Source: Pseudobutyrivibrio sp. (GTDB taxonomy: Bacteria; Bacillota; Clostridia; Lachnospirales; Lachnospiraceae). From it: a DNA stretch of 33,263 nucleotides. The notes under the pieces were generated by a model. That model was given only the letters and a program-made list of their open reading frames with translations. It was not told the DNA's origin and did not search any database. Made by a program: the position numbers and the translations under genes. Each line of letters starts with the position of its first letter. Position 1 is the stretch's first letter. The stretch covers positions 1-33,263 of the forward strand of contig JABUSV010000182.1 in the NCBI GenBank assembly GCA_021442555.1, read 5' to 3'. Positions 10,087-19,010 of this stretch are shown here, one piece after another.

Positions 10087-12749
10087 TGGATAGTAGATTC
10101 AGAAGCATGTTAACAGATGAGGAGCTGATGCACAGGATAGTGTTTAACCTGCTGGCATTGGTTTGCGTAGTAATAATCACTCCTACAGTTATATTTACGA
10201 TGATATTCGATGAGCTGAACTACGTGCACTATATGATGATGGCAGGAGTTATCATGATTGTCGTTAATCTGGTTTTTCGAAGAAAAAAGATTAACTTCCA
10301 GAATGCCAACATGATGCTACTGCTTTTTATCAATATGATGGTGCTGCCAGCAATGATGTTTAACAGTGGAGGATTGAGTTCCTTTATTTCCATGTGGTTT
10401 TTGGGAGGTTTGCTGGCCTGTATGTGCGTCCTTAAGGGATGGCGAAGAACAATGAGCTGCAGTCTTATCGCAGCAGATATGATCTGTGGATATTTGTATT
10501 GTTATTTATATCCAGAAAAAATAAGTGATTACAGAGTAAACAGAAGCACTGTTTTTAAAACAGAGCTTGCTACTTTTGTCATTATCAGCGCGCTTATAGC
10601 TATATTAATCTATATTAAGACTGCAGTAATCGAGAGTAAGACCGCAGAGATAGCCAGGAAAAACGAAGAGCTGGAGCAGGCTATGAAGACTCAGAGTACG
10701 TTTTTGGCCAATATGTCTCATGAGATCAGAACACCTATCAATACAATAATAGGTCTTAATGAAATGAATCTCAGGGAGGATGTCTCAGATGAGGTGTACG
10801 AAAACTCGGATAACATAAAAAGCGCTTCAAAGATGCTGCTTTCTGTTATCAACGACATCCTGGACATATCAAGAATAGAATCCGGGAAAATGGAAATAGT
10901 GGAGGACAGGTATGATTTGTCCCAAATGCTGTCTGATATTATCAATATGAATTGGATGAGAGCCCAGGCAAAGGGGTTGGAGTTTATGGTCGAGATATCG
11001 GAAGATTTGCCTGTGGCGGTGATGGGTGATGAAATTAGAATCAAGCAGATAGTTAACAATCTGTTGTCCAACGCCATCAAATATACCAAGGAGGGCTATG
11101 TCAGGTTAACTGTTTCAGGAGAGTCCATGGAGGATGGAGCAACAAGACTCAGTTTTATTGTTGAGGATACAGGAATAGGAATAAAAATAACAGATTTACC
11201 ACATCTTTTTGATAATTTTTCCAGATTGGACGAGCATAATACCAAGGGTATAGAGGGTACAGGACTAGGACTTTCCATTACCAAGCAGTTGGTGGAGCTT
11301 ATGAAAGGTACTATAAATGTTGACAGTGTATATCACAAGGGAAGTACCTTTACAGTAGAGCTTACCCAGGAAGTATTGGATGCATCTCCTATAGGAAAGC
11401 TTGATATGCTTCACCAGAGTAAGAAATCTGACAGGATATACAAGAACAAGTTTGAAGCGCCTTCAGCCAGAATTCTTGTTGTAGATGACAATGAAATGAA
11501 TCTGATGGTTGTTAAAAAACTACTCAGAGAAACCAGGATTAATGTACATCAGGCAAACGGTGGGCCAAAGGCTTTGGAGTATACACTTAACAACAAGTAT
11601 GATGTGATTCTTATGGATCATGTCATGCCAATGATGGATGGTGTGGAGACACTTATGCGAATCAGAAATCAGGAGGGAGGATTAAACCGTGAGACTCCAA
11701 TTCTGGCACTTACAGCCAACGTTATGTCATGCGCGGAAGAGCGTTATTTCAAGATGGGCTTTTCAGGATATATCGCAAAACCAGTATCAGGAGAACTTTT
11801 GGAGATGGCTCTTTTGGAATTTTTGCCTACCAATGTTGTTGACAGGGTAGAGGAAGAGGAGCTGGTAAAGCCTTCAGGAGAGGTTATTTTTTCTCAGGGA
11901 AAGTATTTGAAGCCTGTCATTATCACAATGGACAGCGTAGGAGATATGCCTTCAGATATCAGGGACAATACAGATATCAGAATCATTAACTATTATGTGG
12001 AAACAGAAGAAGGCAGATTTTTAGATGGTGAAGAAATCTTTGCAGATGGTGCCATCGCGTATATGAGGCAGGGAGGCAAAGCCAAGTCTTTCAGTCCGTC
12101 TGTAGAGGACTATGAGCAGTTTTTTGCTCAGCAACTCAAGGAAGGAAGACATGTCATACATCTGGCACTGGCGGATTCCATGGACACAGGATATAAGAAT
12201 GCCCTAAAGGCGGCAGAATGCTTTTCTTCTGTATCGGTAATAGACACAGGACAGCTTTCCACAGGAATAGCTCTAATTGCAGTAGAAGCCTACATGATGT
12301 CGGATACTGCTGATGATTACAGAGAGATAGTGGATTATATAGAACATATTAAGAAAAAAGTTGTGGTTAGTTTTACTGTTGAAACCATGGATTATCTCTA
12401 CCACAACGGCAGAATGCCGGTATTTTTCTACCATGCATTCAGGACATTGGGATTGAGAGTAAATCTCAGACTTAAGAACAATTCCCTACGGGTAATCAAA
12501 CTCTATGGTGCTAACCGGGAGCTGTTTATCAAGCGATATATACGCAACCAGTTTATGGGAAGAAACAATATAGACACCAACAGGTTGTATATTACAGGCA
12601 GTGGATGTTTGTCAAGGGACAAGGAAATAATAGTTAATGAAGTGAAAAAGTATCAGAATTTTAAGGAGATATATTTTACAGAGGCATCTGCAGCAGTTGC
12701 CATGAACTGTGGTCCGGGAACCTTTGGGCTGATATTTAAGAAGGTCTAG
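10086..12749 (+). CDS. Hybrid sensor histidine kinase: TM region - HisKA - HATPase - REC - C-terminal DegV-like domain
   Basis: ATG at 10086 in a TAATG stop/start overlap with the previous gene, SD AGGAGG upstream. FLANMSHEIRTPIN; NNLLSNAIKYT; EDTGIGI; GTGLGLSITKQL; REC RILVVDDNEMN...VILMDHVMPMMDG...IAKPV. The C-terminal ~280 aa (DNA 11910-12746) begins VIITMDSVGDMPSDI and ends CGPGTFGLIF, a DegV-family pattern. Confidence 0.92.
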   Translation: MDSRFRSMLTDEELMHRIVFNLLALVCVVIITPTVIFTMIFDELNYVHYMMMAGVIMIVVNLVFRRKKINFQNANMMLLLFINMMVLPAMMFNSGGLSSFISMWFLGGLLACMCVLKGWRRTMSCSLIAADMICGYLYCYLYPEKISDYRVNRSTVFKTELATFVIISALIAILIYIKTAVIESKTAEIARKNEELEQAMKTQSTFLANMSHEIRTPINTIIGLNEMNLREDVSDEVYENSDNIKSASKMLLSVINDILDISRIESGKMEIVEDRYDLSQMLSDIINMNWMRAQAKGLEFMVEISEDLPVAVMGDEIRIKQIVNNLLSNAIKYTKEGYVRLTVSGESMEDGATRLSFIVEDTGIGIKITDLPHLFDNFSRLDEHNTKGIEGTGLGLSITKQLVELMKGTINVDSVYHKGSTFTVELTQEVLDASPIGKLDMLHQSKKSDRIYKNKFEAPSARILVVDDNEMNLMVVKKLLRETRINVHQANGGPKALEYTLNNKYDVILMDHVMPMMDGVETLMRIRNQEGGLNRETPILALTANVMSCAEERYFKMGFSGYIAKPVSGELLEMALLEFLPTNVVDRVEEEELVKPSGEVIFSQGKYLKPVIITMDSVGDMPSDIRDNTDIRIINYYVETEEGRFLDGEEIFADGAIAYMRQGGKAKSFSPSVEDYEQFFAQQLKEGRHVIHLALADSMDTGYKNALKAAECFSSVSVIDTGQLSTGIALIAVEAYMMSDTADDYREIVDYIEHIKKKVVVSFTVETMDYLYHNGRMPVFFYHAFRTLGLRVNLRLKNNSLRVIKLYGANRELFIKRYIRNQFMGRNNIDTNRLYITGSGCLSRDKEIIVNEVKKYQNFKEIYFTEASAAVAMNCGPGTFGLIFKKV

Positions 12750-12751
12750 TT

Positions 12752-13789
12752 ATGGATAAAAACAAGATTTTACACCTGATGGATAAAGCTACCAGACAGG
12801 CCGATGAAAAAAAAATAACGTTGGAATTCGCCGTAGATGATGGACTTCAATATGTTTCCATAATTGATGACATCAATCTGCAGGAGCTGGTAGATGAAAT
12901 ACTTACCTGCACTATAAGTCTGTTTTCCTGTGATATGTTGATTTTTGAGGCCTCAGGACGATTCACCAGGGAAGGATTTGAGTTTTATGCAGGAGCCAGG
13001 GTGAGAGACAATGTTAGTTTTTTTGACTATCTGGAAGGATATTCCAAACTGGAAGGTATGGTGGAGAGCGCTGGCGGGCACATAAACTACAGGAGAAACC
13101 GTATCTTCATGATAATCCCCCTTAAGCTCAGTGAAAACTATGATCCAGATGACAATTTGGGACATTTTTTACCGGAGGAAGAAAATGTGGCTGTGTCCAA
13201 GGTAAAGCTTCCACAGCTGGATGAGTTCGATTTACAGACAGCCCTAAGCTATCTTGGAGAGAACAATCTTGTGATGGAAACTTTGTTAGAGTTCTATTAC
13301 AGCATCGACAAAGAGATAAGCCTGTACCAGCGGTGGCTGGAGGATATAGATAATCCTGACACCTTGGCACAGTTTAGAATCCGAGTGCATGCTCTTAAAA
13401 GTACTAGCAAGATGTTGGGAGCCAACATGCTGTCGGGTCTTGCCAGAAAGGGCGAGCTTACTGCAATAAGTCAGGATGCTCCAGGGGCCAGGGCTGTGAT
13501 TCCAATCATCATTGATGAGCTGATACATCACAAAAAGATAATAAGTGCTGTTGTTCCGGATGAAAGCAGCAAATGTGCATATAACGAAAGTGAATTTTGG
13601 CAGATAATAGATGAAATCGTACAGGGGGCGGATGCGATGGATTTGGATGTATTAGATGCCAACAAGGGTAAGCTTGTGGCTATGAGCATACCAGGGGAGC
13701 TTGAAGTAGCCGTGGAAAAAATAGTATCTGCGATTGAGGATATCGATTTTAACAAAGTGTTGCAGTTGGCAAAGGAGATGAGGGGCTAA
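12752..13789 (+). CDS. Stand-alone Hpt-domain protein with N-terminal degenerate GHKL/HATPase-like region
   Basis: Hpt motif FRIRVHALKSTSKMLGANMLSGLARKGE (His codon at 13388). N-terminal region resembles HATPase spacing (DINLQELVDEILT...LEGMVESAGGHINYRRNRIFMIIPLKL) but lacks the N and G boxes. Confidence 0.8.
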   Translation: MDKNKILHLMDKATRQADEKKITLEFAVDDGLQYVSIIDDINLQELVDEILTCTISLFSCDMLIFEASGRFTREGFEFYAGARVRDNVSFFDYLEGYSKLEGMVESAGGHINYRRNRIFMIIPLKLSENYDPDDNLGHFLPEEENVAVSKVKLPQLDEFDLQTALSYLGENNLVMETLLEFYYSIDKEISLYQRWLEDIDNPDTLAQFRIRVHALKSTSKMLGANMLSGLARKGELTAISQDAPGARAVIPIIIDELIHHKKIISAVVPDESSKCAYNESEFWQIIDEIVQGADAMDLDVLDANKGKLVAMSIPGELEVAVEKIVSAIEDIDFNKVLQLAKEMRG

Positions 13790-13807
13790 CAGCAGTAGGA
13801 GAAGGAT

Positions 13808-16150
13808 ATGTCGCAGGCAAGTAAGGGGTTATACAATCTAATTGTAACGTGGTTTGTAATAGTAATTATTACAATCATTGGTGTGTTCATCTATGTAGAA
13901 ACACAGGCCGCAGATGAGCGTACATTTACGGAATTTGGGTTAATGGATTATAACAATTCCTGGTTCTGGGTTAAGGAGGATGGCACAAGGGAGCGGTTGA
14001 CTCTGCCTTGTGAGCTTGATGTTGAACCAGGAGAAGAAATAGTGCTGCAAAATGTACTCAGAATGCCAAGAGGCACCACTTATTTGTCTTTTTCTACCAC
14101 CAAGCATGATATTGAAGTATATGTAGATGGTGTTTTCAGATATGAATACAACACAAAAGACACCCGGGTATTTGGGAATAATTCTGTATCCATAGTAGCT
14201 TTTGTGCCTATATTATCCACTGATTTTGGCAAGACAATTACCATCAAGATGCGCGGAGATAACAATTACAGCGGTGTGATTGATTCCTTTGAGATGGGAA
14301 GCTCCTTTGGAATATTTGCAGATATTGCAAGACGAGATGGCATAGAGGTAATCCTTGCCATGCTTTTGATGTTCTTTGGTATGTGTGCGGCACTTTTCTC
14401 TGCTTTTGCTTTGTTCGCCTACAAGAAGCATCTTTCTGTAGGTTTCCTTGGCTGGGCATCTTTTTTTGCAGGTGTGTGGGTAATTGCAAGCTCAGATTTT
14501 AAGCAGTTCATAGCTCCTAATTTTTCCATGCTTGCCAACATGACATATATATCCATGATGGTTATGCCGTTTTGTGTTGCGCTGTATTTTGACAGTATCC
14601 AGGAAGGAAGATACAGGTTCTTATATCTTTTCATATGTGGGGTATCTACCTTTGATATTATCATATCTTTACATCTGACTATTTCTAATCTGGCAGAGAT
14701 TGTAGACTTGATGCCAGCCAGCTTTAATCTGATAGGACTGGCTGTAATTATTTTTACCATCACAACAATAATAGATATTGTGAAGCGAAGGGTGAAGCAT
14801 TATCTCATTGAAATCGGTGGCTCCATCGCTGCGGTTATAGCCATGACCTTGCAGATAATGAACTACTATTCTCACCCAATAGATATGAATGCCAAGATTC
14901 TGTCCATAGGTCTGGTTGTGCTGATTATTGCGTCACTTTTACGTGCGTTCCATGACACTCGTGTTCTGGAAAAGGATAAGAGTGAGGCCAACAGAGAAAC
15001 CCAGATAAAGGAAAGGATTCTGTCCCAGATATCTCAGGAGATGCGAACACCAATCAATACAGTGCTTGGTATGAACAAGATGATTCTCAAAGAATGTCCG
15101 GATCAGAGCATATTAGAGTATGCAAGAGACGTGTACAACGCAGGAGAATACATGCTGGAGCTGGTAAATGAAATCAGGGATATGTCCAACATGAACTCGG
15201 GAGAGATGGAGTTTGTGCCTGTGGAATACGAGCTTATGGATCTTATCAGGGACTGCTACTCCAAAACCAGTGTCAGAGCCAAGGACCACAGACTGGCCTA
15301 TGCATTTGAGGTGGATGAGAATCTGCCATCTGTTTTATATGGAGACAAGGTACGATTACAGCAGATAATAACTATTTTGCTGATTAGCGCTATTAGATAT
15401 ACCACATCAGGGAAGGTGGAGCTCACTGTCCAGGGCAAGGTGTCTGGTGGCCAGCTGATACTTATAATCGCAGTAGAGGACACAGGTGTAGGTATCGAAC
15501 CTGAGTTTCTGCCATATATTTTTGATTCATTCCTTAGGCCTGAGCTTGGGGACAAGGGTGACATAGACGGAACAGGCCTGGGGCTTACTATTGTAAAGCA
15601 GCTTGTTGAACTTATGGGAGGAAAGGTGACTGCTGAAAGTACCAAGGGGGTTGGCTCTACTTTTACAGCAATAATACCTCAGGAGATTCGATCAAAGGAG
15701 CCATGTGGACAGTTCTCTGTAGGTTCTAACGGCGACAGAAGAGCATATGACCGTAGCAACAACAGTATTCCACTCAAGGGCAGAATACTTATGGTTGACG
15801 ATGTAGCTATGGACATAAGAGTTGTAACACAGCTGTTGAAGGACACAAGACTTGAGGTGGACTCAGCCTTTTCTGGTGAGGAGACCATAGAGAAGATTCA
15901 GGTATGCAAATATGATTTGATTATTTTAGATCAGATAATGCCTGGAATGGACGGCTTTGAAGTAAAGGCAAAAATGGACAAGATGGAAACTAACATCAAT
16001 TTTGACACGCCAATCATTATTTTAACCTCAAGTAATACGCCTGAAGACATCAGACAATACAAGGAAGCAGGGTTTTCTGACTATTTGTTAAAGCCTATCA
16101 GAGAGGAAATATTAAAGAAGCTGATTAAAGACCATTTGCCTGAAGAATAA
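13808..16150 (+). CDS. Hybrid histidine kinase-like protein: extracytoplasmic beta domain - ~7 TM - HisKA-like (no His) - HATPase-like (no N-box Asn) - intact REC; probable pseudokinase
   Basis: 7TMR-DISM-like N-terminus followed by multiple TMs; H-box reads QISQEMRTPIN; N-box region reads ILLISAIRYT; G1 EDTGVGI and G2 GTGLGLTIVKQLVELMGG kept; REC RILMVDDVAMD...LIILDQIMPGMDG...LLKPI. Confidence 0.9.
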   Translation: MSQASKGLYNLIVTWFVIVIITIIGVFIYVETQAADERTFTEFGLMDYNNSWFWVKEDGTRERLTLPCELDVEPGEEIVLQNVLRMPRGTTYLSFSTTKHDIEVYVDGVFRYEYNTKDTRVFGNNSVSIVAFVPILSTDFGKTITIKMRGDNNYSGVIDSFEMGSSFGIFADIARRDGIEVILAMLLMFFGMCAALFSAFALFAYKKHLSVGFLGWASFFAGVWVIASSDFKQFIAPNFSMLANMTYISMMVMPFCVALYFDSIQEGRYRFLYLFICGVSTFDIIISLHLTISNLAEIVDLMPASFNLIGLAVIIFTITTIIDIVKRRVKHYLIEIGGSIAAVIAMTLQIMNYYSHPIDMNAKILSIGLVVLIIASLLRAFHDTRVLEKDKSEANRETQIKERILSQISQEMRTPINTVLGMNKMILKECPDQSILEYARDVYNAGEYMLELVNEIRDMSNMNSGEMEFVPVEYELMDLIRDCYSKTSVRAKDHRLAYAFEVDENLPSVLYGDKVRLQQIITILLISAIRYTTSGKVELTVQGKVSGGQLILIIAVEDTGVGIEPEFLPYIFDSFLRPELGDKGDIDGTGLGLTIVKQLVELMGGKVTAESTKGVGSTFTAIIPQEIRSKEPCGQFSVGSNGDRRAYDRSNNSIPLKGRILMVDDVAMDIRVVTQLLKDTRLEVDSAFSGEETIEKIQVCKYDLIILDQIMPGMDGFEVKAKMDKMETNINFDTPIIILTSSNTPEDIRQYKEAGFSDYLLKPIREEILKKLIKDHLPEE

Positions 16151-16153
16151 CAA

Positions 16154-16182
16154 TTGATAAACATAAACTTGTCAGATATAAT
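16154..16182 (+). promoter_or_regulatory. Sigma-A-type promoter upstream of the chemoreceptor gene
   Basis: TTGATA (16154-16159), 17-nt spacer, TATAAT (16177-16182). Confidence 0.65.
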
Positions 16183-16253
16183 TTGTTATAGACGAGCTAT
16201 TTTTTGTCATAATTGACAAAACTATAACGAAAGCCACGTCTGGAGGTTATGTT

Positions 16254-17978
16254 ATGGAACAAACTCAGGAGAAGTTTGAAGTCAAGTTTGTGCATTCTTT
16301 CAAAATGAAGATGATGCAGACTTGCGCGGTTACTGCAATTGTTATTACTATCGCGGTTTTATTGCTGGTAATTCCAAATGCTCGTAACATTATTGCTAGA
16401 GTAAATAGCAATTATATGTATTCGGAGGCAGCGGCCTACGGACAAAACATCGAGAATGTGCTGCGTATAGCAGGTCCATTAGCTATCACATATCAGCGGG
16501 ACCCGGATTATATGGGCAATCTAACAGCTAACGCCAAAATCAAGGATGTAGAAACAAGCTATTGCTACATGATTTCGGCCAATGAAGCCAAGATGATATG
16601 CCACCCGGATTCCAACATGGTGGGGACTATAGTGGTAATACCGGAGATTAAGGCAGTACTCGATGACATTGCTGCAGGCAAAGAAGTCACAGGGGGAACA
16701 CTTGAGTACAATCAAGGTGGTGTTGATAAGATTGCAGGCTACTATTACAGCCAGCCAAGAAACTTTTTGCTGGTAATAGTTGCAGACAAGGACGATCTTT
16801 TATCAGGAATCAACAAAGTACAGCGTGCGGCATGGGGAATAGCATTGGTTGTACTTGCCATTGTACTAGGACTGGTATATCTGATTGCCAATCGACAGAC
16901 CAAGCCAATGGTACAGGTAGTATCAGTTGTAGACAGAATCTCTTCCCTTGATTTAACTGAGGATGAGACTATGGAAATGCTTCGCAGGGACAAGGGTGAA
17001 ACAGGAGCCATTGTTTTTGCTTTGGATAAAATGAAGAACTCTCTGGTTGAGATAGTCACTGATATGAACAGACAGTCAGGACAGCTCCACGAAGCTGCAG
17101 ATGAGCTCAATTCTTCGGTAGAAAAGACGTCAAAAAATGTTGGCGGTGTAGAGACCGCAGTAGGTGAGATTGCCAATGGCGCTACCAATCAGGCTAATCA
17201 GACACAAAGAGCTACAGATGAAATACTTATTATGGGTAAAATGATTGAGAACACCCATACGCAGGTTTCGTCTCTTAACGAGACCGCAGAGATGATGAAG
17301 CAGTCTAACGAGATTGCCAGCAAAGCTCTTACAGAGCTTGGAGAGGTAAACAAGGCTGCCATTACATCCATCAACGAGATTTATGAGGATACTAACGCAA
17401 CCAACGCTTCCACAGTCAAGATTAAGGAAGCTACATCACTTATTGCTTCTATCGCAGATGAGACCAATCTTTTGTCGTTAAATGCTTCCATTGAGGCGGC
17501 AAGAGCTGGTGAAGCAGGACGTGGCTTTGCGGTAGTTGCTTCTCAGATTCAAAAGCTTGCTGAGCAGTCAAACGACTCTGCAAAGCGTATAGATGATATT
17601 ATCAAAGAGCTGGCGTCCAACTCAGAAAGAGCAGTTCAGACCATGGAGGAAGTACGGGCTATTATGGAGCGCCAGACAGAAAACGTTAACAAGACTCAGG
17701 AACTTTTCGAGCAGGTTCGTATAGGCATTGGCTATTCTATTCAGGGGGTAGATGAGATATCTGGACAGACGTCCAAGTTGGATGACACCAGAAACAGTAT
17801 CGTAGATGCTGTTCAGTCGCTGTCCTGCATCGCTCAGGAAAATGCAGCCAGCACTCAGGAGACATCCGCTTCAATGGTAGAAATCAACTCTGTGCTACAG
17901 CAGATTACCGACGATTCTTCGGATCTGAGGAATATCGCAGCCAGTATGGATGCTACAATTCAAAAGTTTATTATTTAA
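16254..17978 (+). CDS. Methyl-accepting chemotaxis protein (single-Cache-like sensor, HAMP, MA domain)
   Basis: Two TMs flanking a ~150 aa extracellular region; signature ...[40 protein letters not shown]. Confidence 0.96.
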   Translation: MEQTQEKFEVKFVHSFKMKMMQTCAVTAIVITIAVLLLVIPNARNIIARVNSNYMYSEAAAYGQNIENVLRIAGPLAITYQRDPDYMGNLTANAKIKDVETSYCYMISANEAKMICHPDSNMVGTIVVIPEIKAVLDDIAAGKEVTGGTLEYNQGGVDKIAGYYYSQPRNFLLVIVADKDDLLSGINKVQRAAWGIALVVLAIVLGLVYLIANRQTKPMVQVVSVVDRISSLDLTEDETMEMLRRDKGETGAIVFALDKMKNSLVEIVTDMNRQSGQLHEAADELNSSVEKTSKNVGGVETAVGEIANGATNQANQTQRATDEILIMGKMIENTHTQVSSLNETAEMMKQSNEIASKALTELGEVNKAAITSINEIYEDTNATNASTVKIKEATSLIASIADETNLLSLNASIEAARAGEAGRGFAVVASQIQKLAEQSNDSAKRIDDIIKELASNSERAVQTMEEVRAIMERQTENVNKTQELFEQVRIGIGYSIQGVDEISGQTSKLDDTRNSIVDAVQSLSCIAQENAASTQETSASMVEINSVLQQITDDSSDLRNIAASMDATIQKFII

Positions 17979-18001
17979 TGCAAAATATTTATACATTTTT
18001 C

Positions 18002-18029
18002 TTGCATAATTAATATTTTTAGCTAAAAT
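18002..18029 (+). promoter_or_regulatory. Probable promoter for the amino-acid ABC operon
   Basis: TTGCAT (18002-18007), 16-nt spacer, TAAAAT (18024-18029). Confidence 0.45.
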
Positions 18030-18039
18030 AATCCTAGAC

Positions 18040-18070
18040 AGAAGCGATGGCGCTTGGCGTTGTCGCTTCT
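18040..18070 (+). promoter_or_regulatory. Strong hairpin in leader of amino-acid SBP gene
   Basis: AGAAGCGATGGCGC-TTG-GCGTTGTCGCTTCT; 14-bp stem with three G-U wobbles and a 3-nt loop; no strong U-tract. Confidence 0.6.
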
Positions 18071-18095
18071 CTTTATGTTCAGGAGGAAATAAATA

Positions 18096-18929
18096 ATGAA
18101 GAAAATTATCAGCACAGTCCTTGTGGCAGCTATGATGACAACAATGCTTGTGGCATGCGGTTCATCTGAGGGCACTGACACAGCTACAAAGGAAGAGACA
18201 ACAGCAGTAGAAGCAACTACAACAACAGCAGATGATACAGTATCATCTGATATCACAACTGTAACAGACGGCAAGCTTACAATGGCTACTAATGCATACT
18301 TTCCACCATATGAGTTCTACGAGGGAGATGCTATCGTAGGTATCGATGCAGAGATTGCAGCAGCCATCGCTGAGAAGCTTGGCCTTGAGCTTGTAATCGA
18401 GGACATGGAGTTTGATTCAATCATCACAGCTGTTTCAACAGGTAAGGCAGACATGGGTCTGGCAGGTATGACAGTTACAGAGGAGAGACTTCAGAATATC
18501 AACTTCTCTACTTCATATGCTACAGGTGTACAGGCAGTTATCGTTAAGGCTGATTCAGGTATCACATCACTTGATGATCTCGCAGGCAAGACAGTAGGTG
18601 TACAGCTTGCTACAACTGGTGACATCTATGCTTCTGATGATGACACATTTGGTGGTGTAGACCAGTACAACAAGGGTAACGATGCTGTTATGGCTCTTAC
18701 ACAGGGCAAGGTTGATGCAGTAATCATCGACAACGAACCTGCAAAGTCTTATGTAGCCATGACAGAAGGTCTTACTATTCTTGATACGGAATATGCTGTT
18801 GAAGAGTATGCAGCATGTATTGCAAAAGAAAATGATGCTCTCTTAGAGGCAGTTAATGCAGCGCTTGAGGAGCTTCAGGCTGACGGTACACTTGATTTAA
18901 TCGTGGCAAAGTATATCGTAGCTGAATAA
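18096..18929 (+). CDS. Amino-acid ABC transporter substrate-binding lipoprotein (SBP_bac_3 type)
   Basis: Lipobox MLVACGSS; T/E-rich linker; NAYFPPYEFYEGDAIVGIDAEIAAAIAEKLG; followed by matching permease and ATPase. Confidence 0.95.
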   Translation: MKKIISTVLVAAMMTTMLVACGSSEGTDTATKEETTAVEATTTTADDTVSSDITTVTDGKLTMATNAYFPPYEFYEGDAIVGIDAEIAAAIAEKLGLELVIEDMEFDSIITAVSTGKADMGLAGMTVTEERLQNINFSTSYATGVQAVIVKADSGITSLDDLAGKTVGVQLATTGDIYASDDDTFGGVDQYNKGNDAVMALTQGKVDAVIIDNEPAKSYVAMTEGLTILDTEYAVEEYAACIAKENDALLEAVNAALEELQADGTLDLIVAKYIVAE

Positions 18930-18942
18930 AATATCAATTTTT

Positions 18943-18999
18943 CTTTTGGTTGCTTTTGTGATAGCATGTAATATGTATCCAGGCAACCAAAAGATTTTT
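18943..18999 (+). terminator. Intrinsic terminator between SBP and permease
   Basis: CTTTTGGTTGC (18943-18953) pairs perfectly with GCAACCAAAAG (18983-18993), then ATTTTTT. Confidence 0.75.
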
Positions 19000-19010
19000 T
19001 ATGAGGTAAT

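Noticed and set aside
16745-17188. 147-aa minus-strand ORF inside the MCP gene
   Set aside because: Antisense shadow of a conserved MCP frame; S/T-rich translation typical of reverse-strand artefacts.
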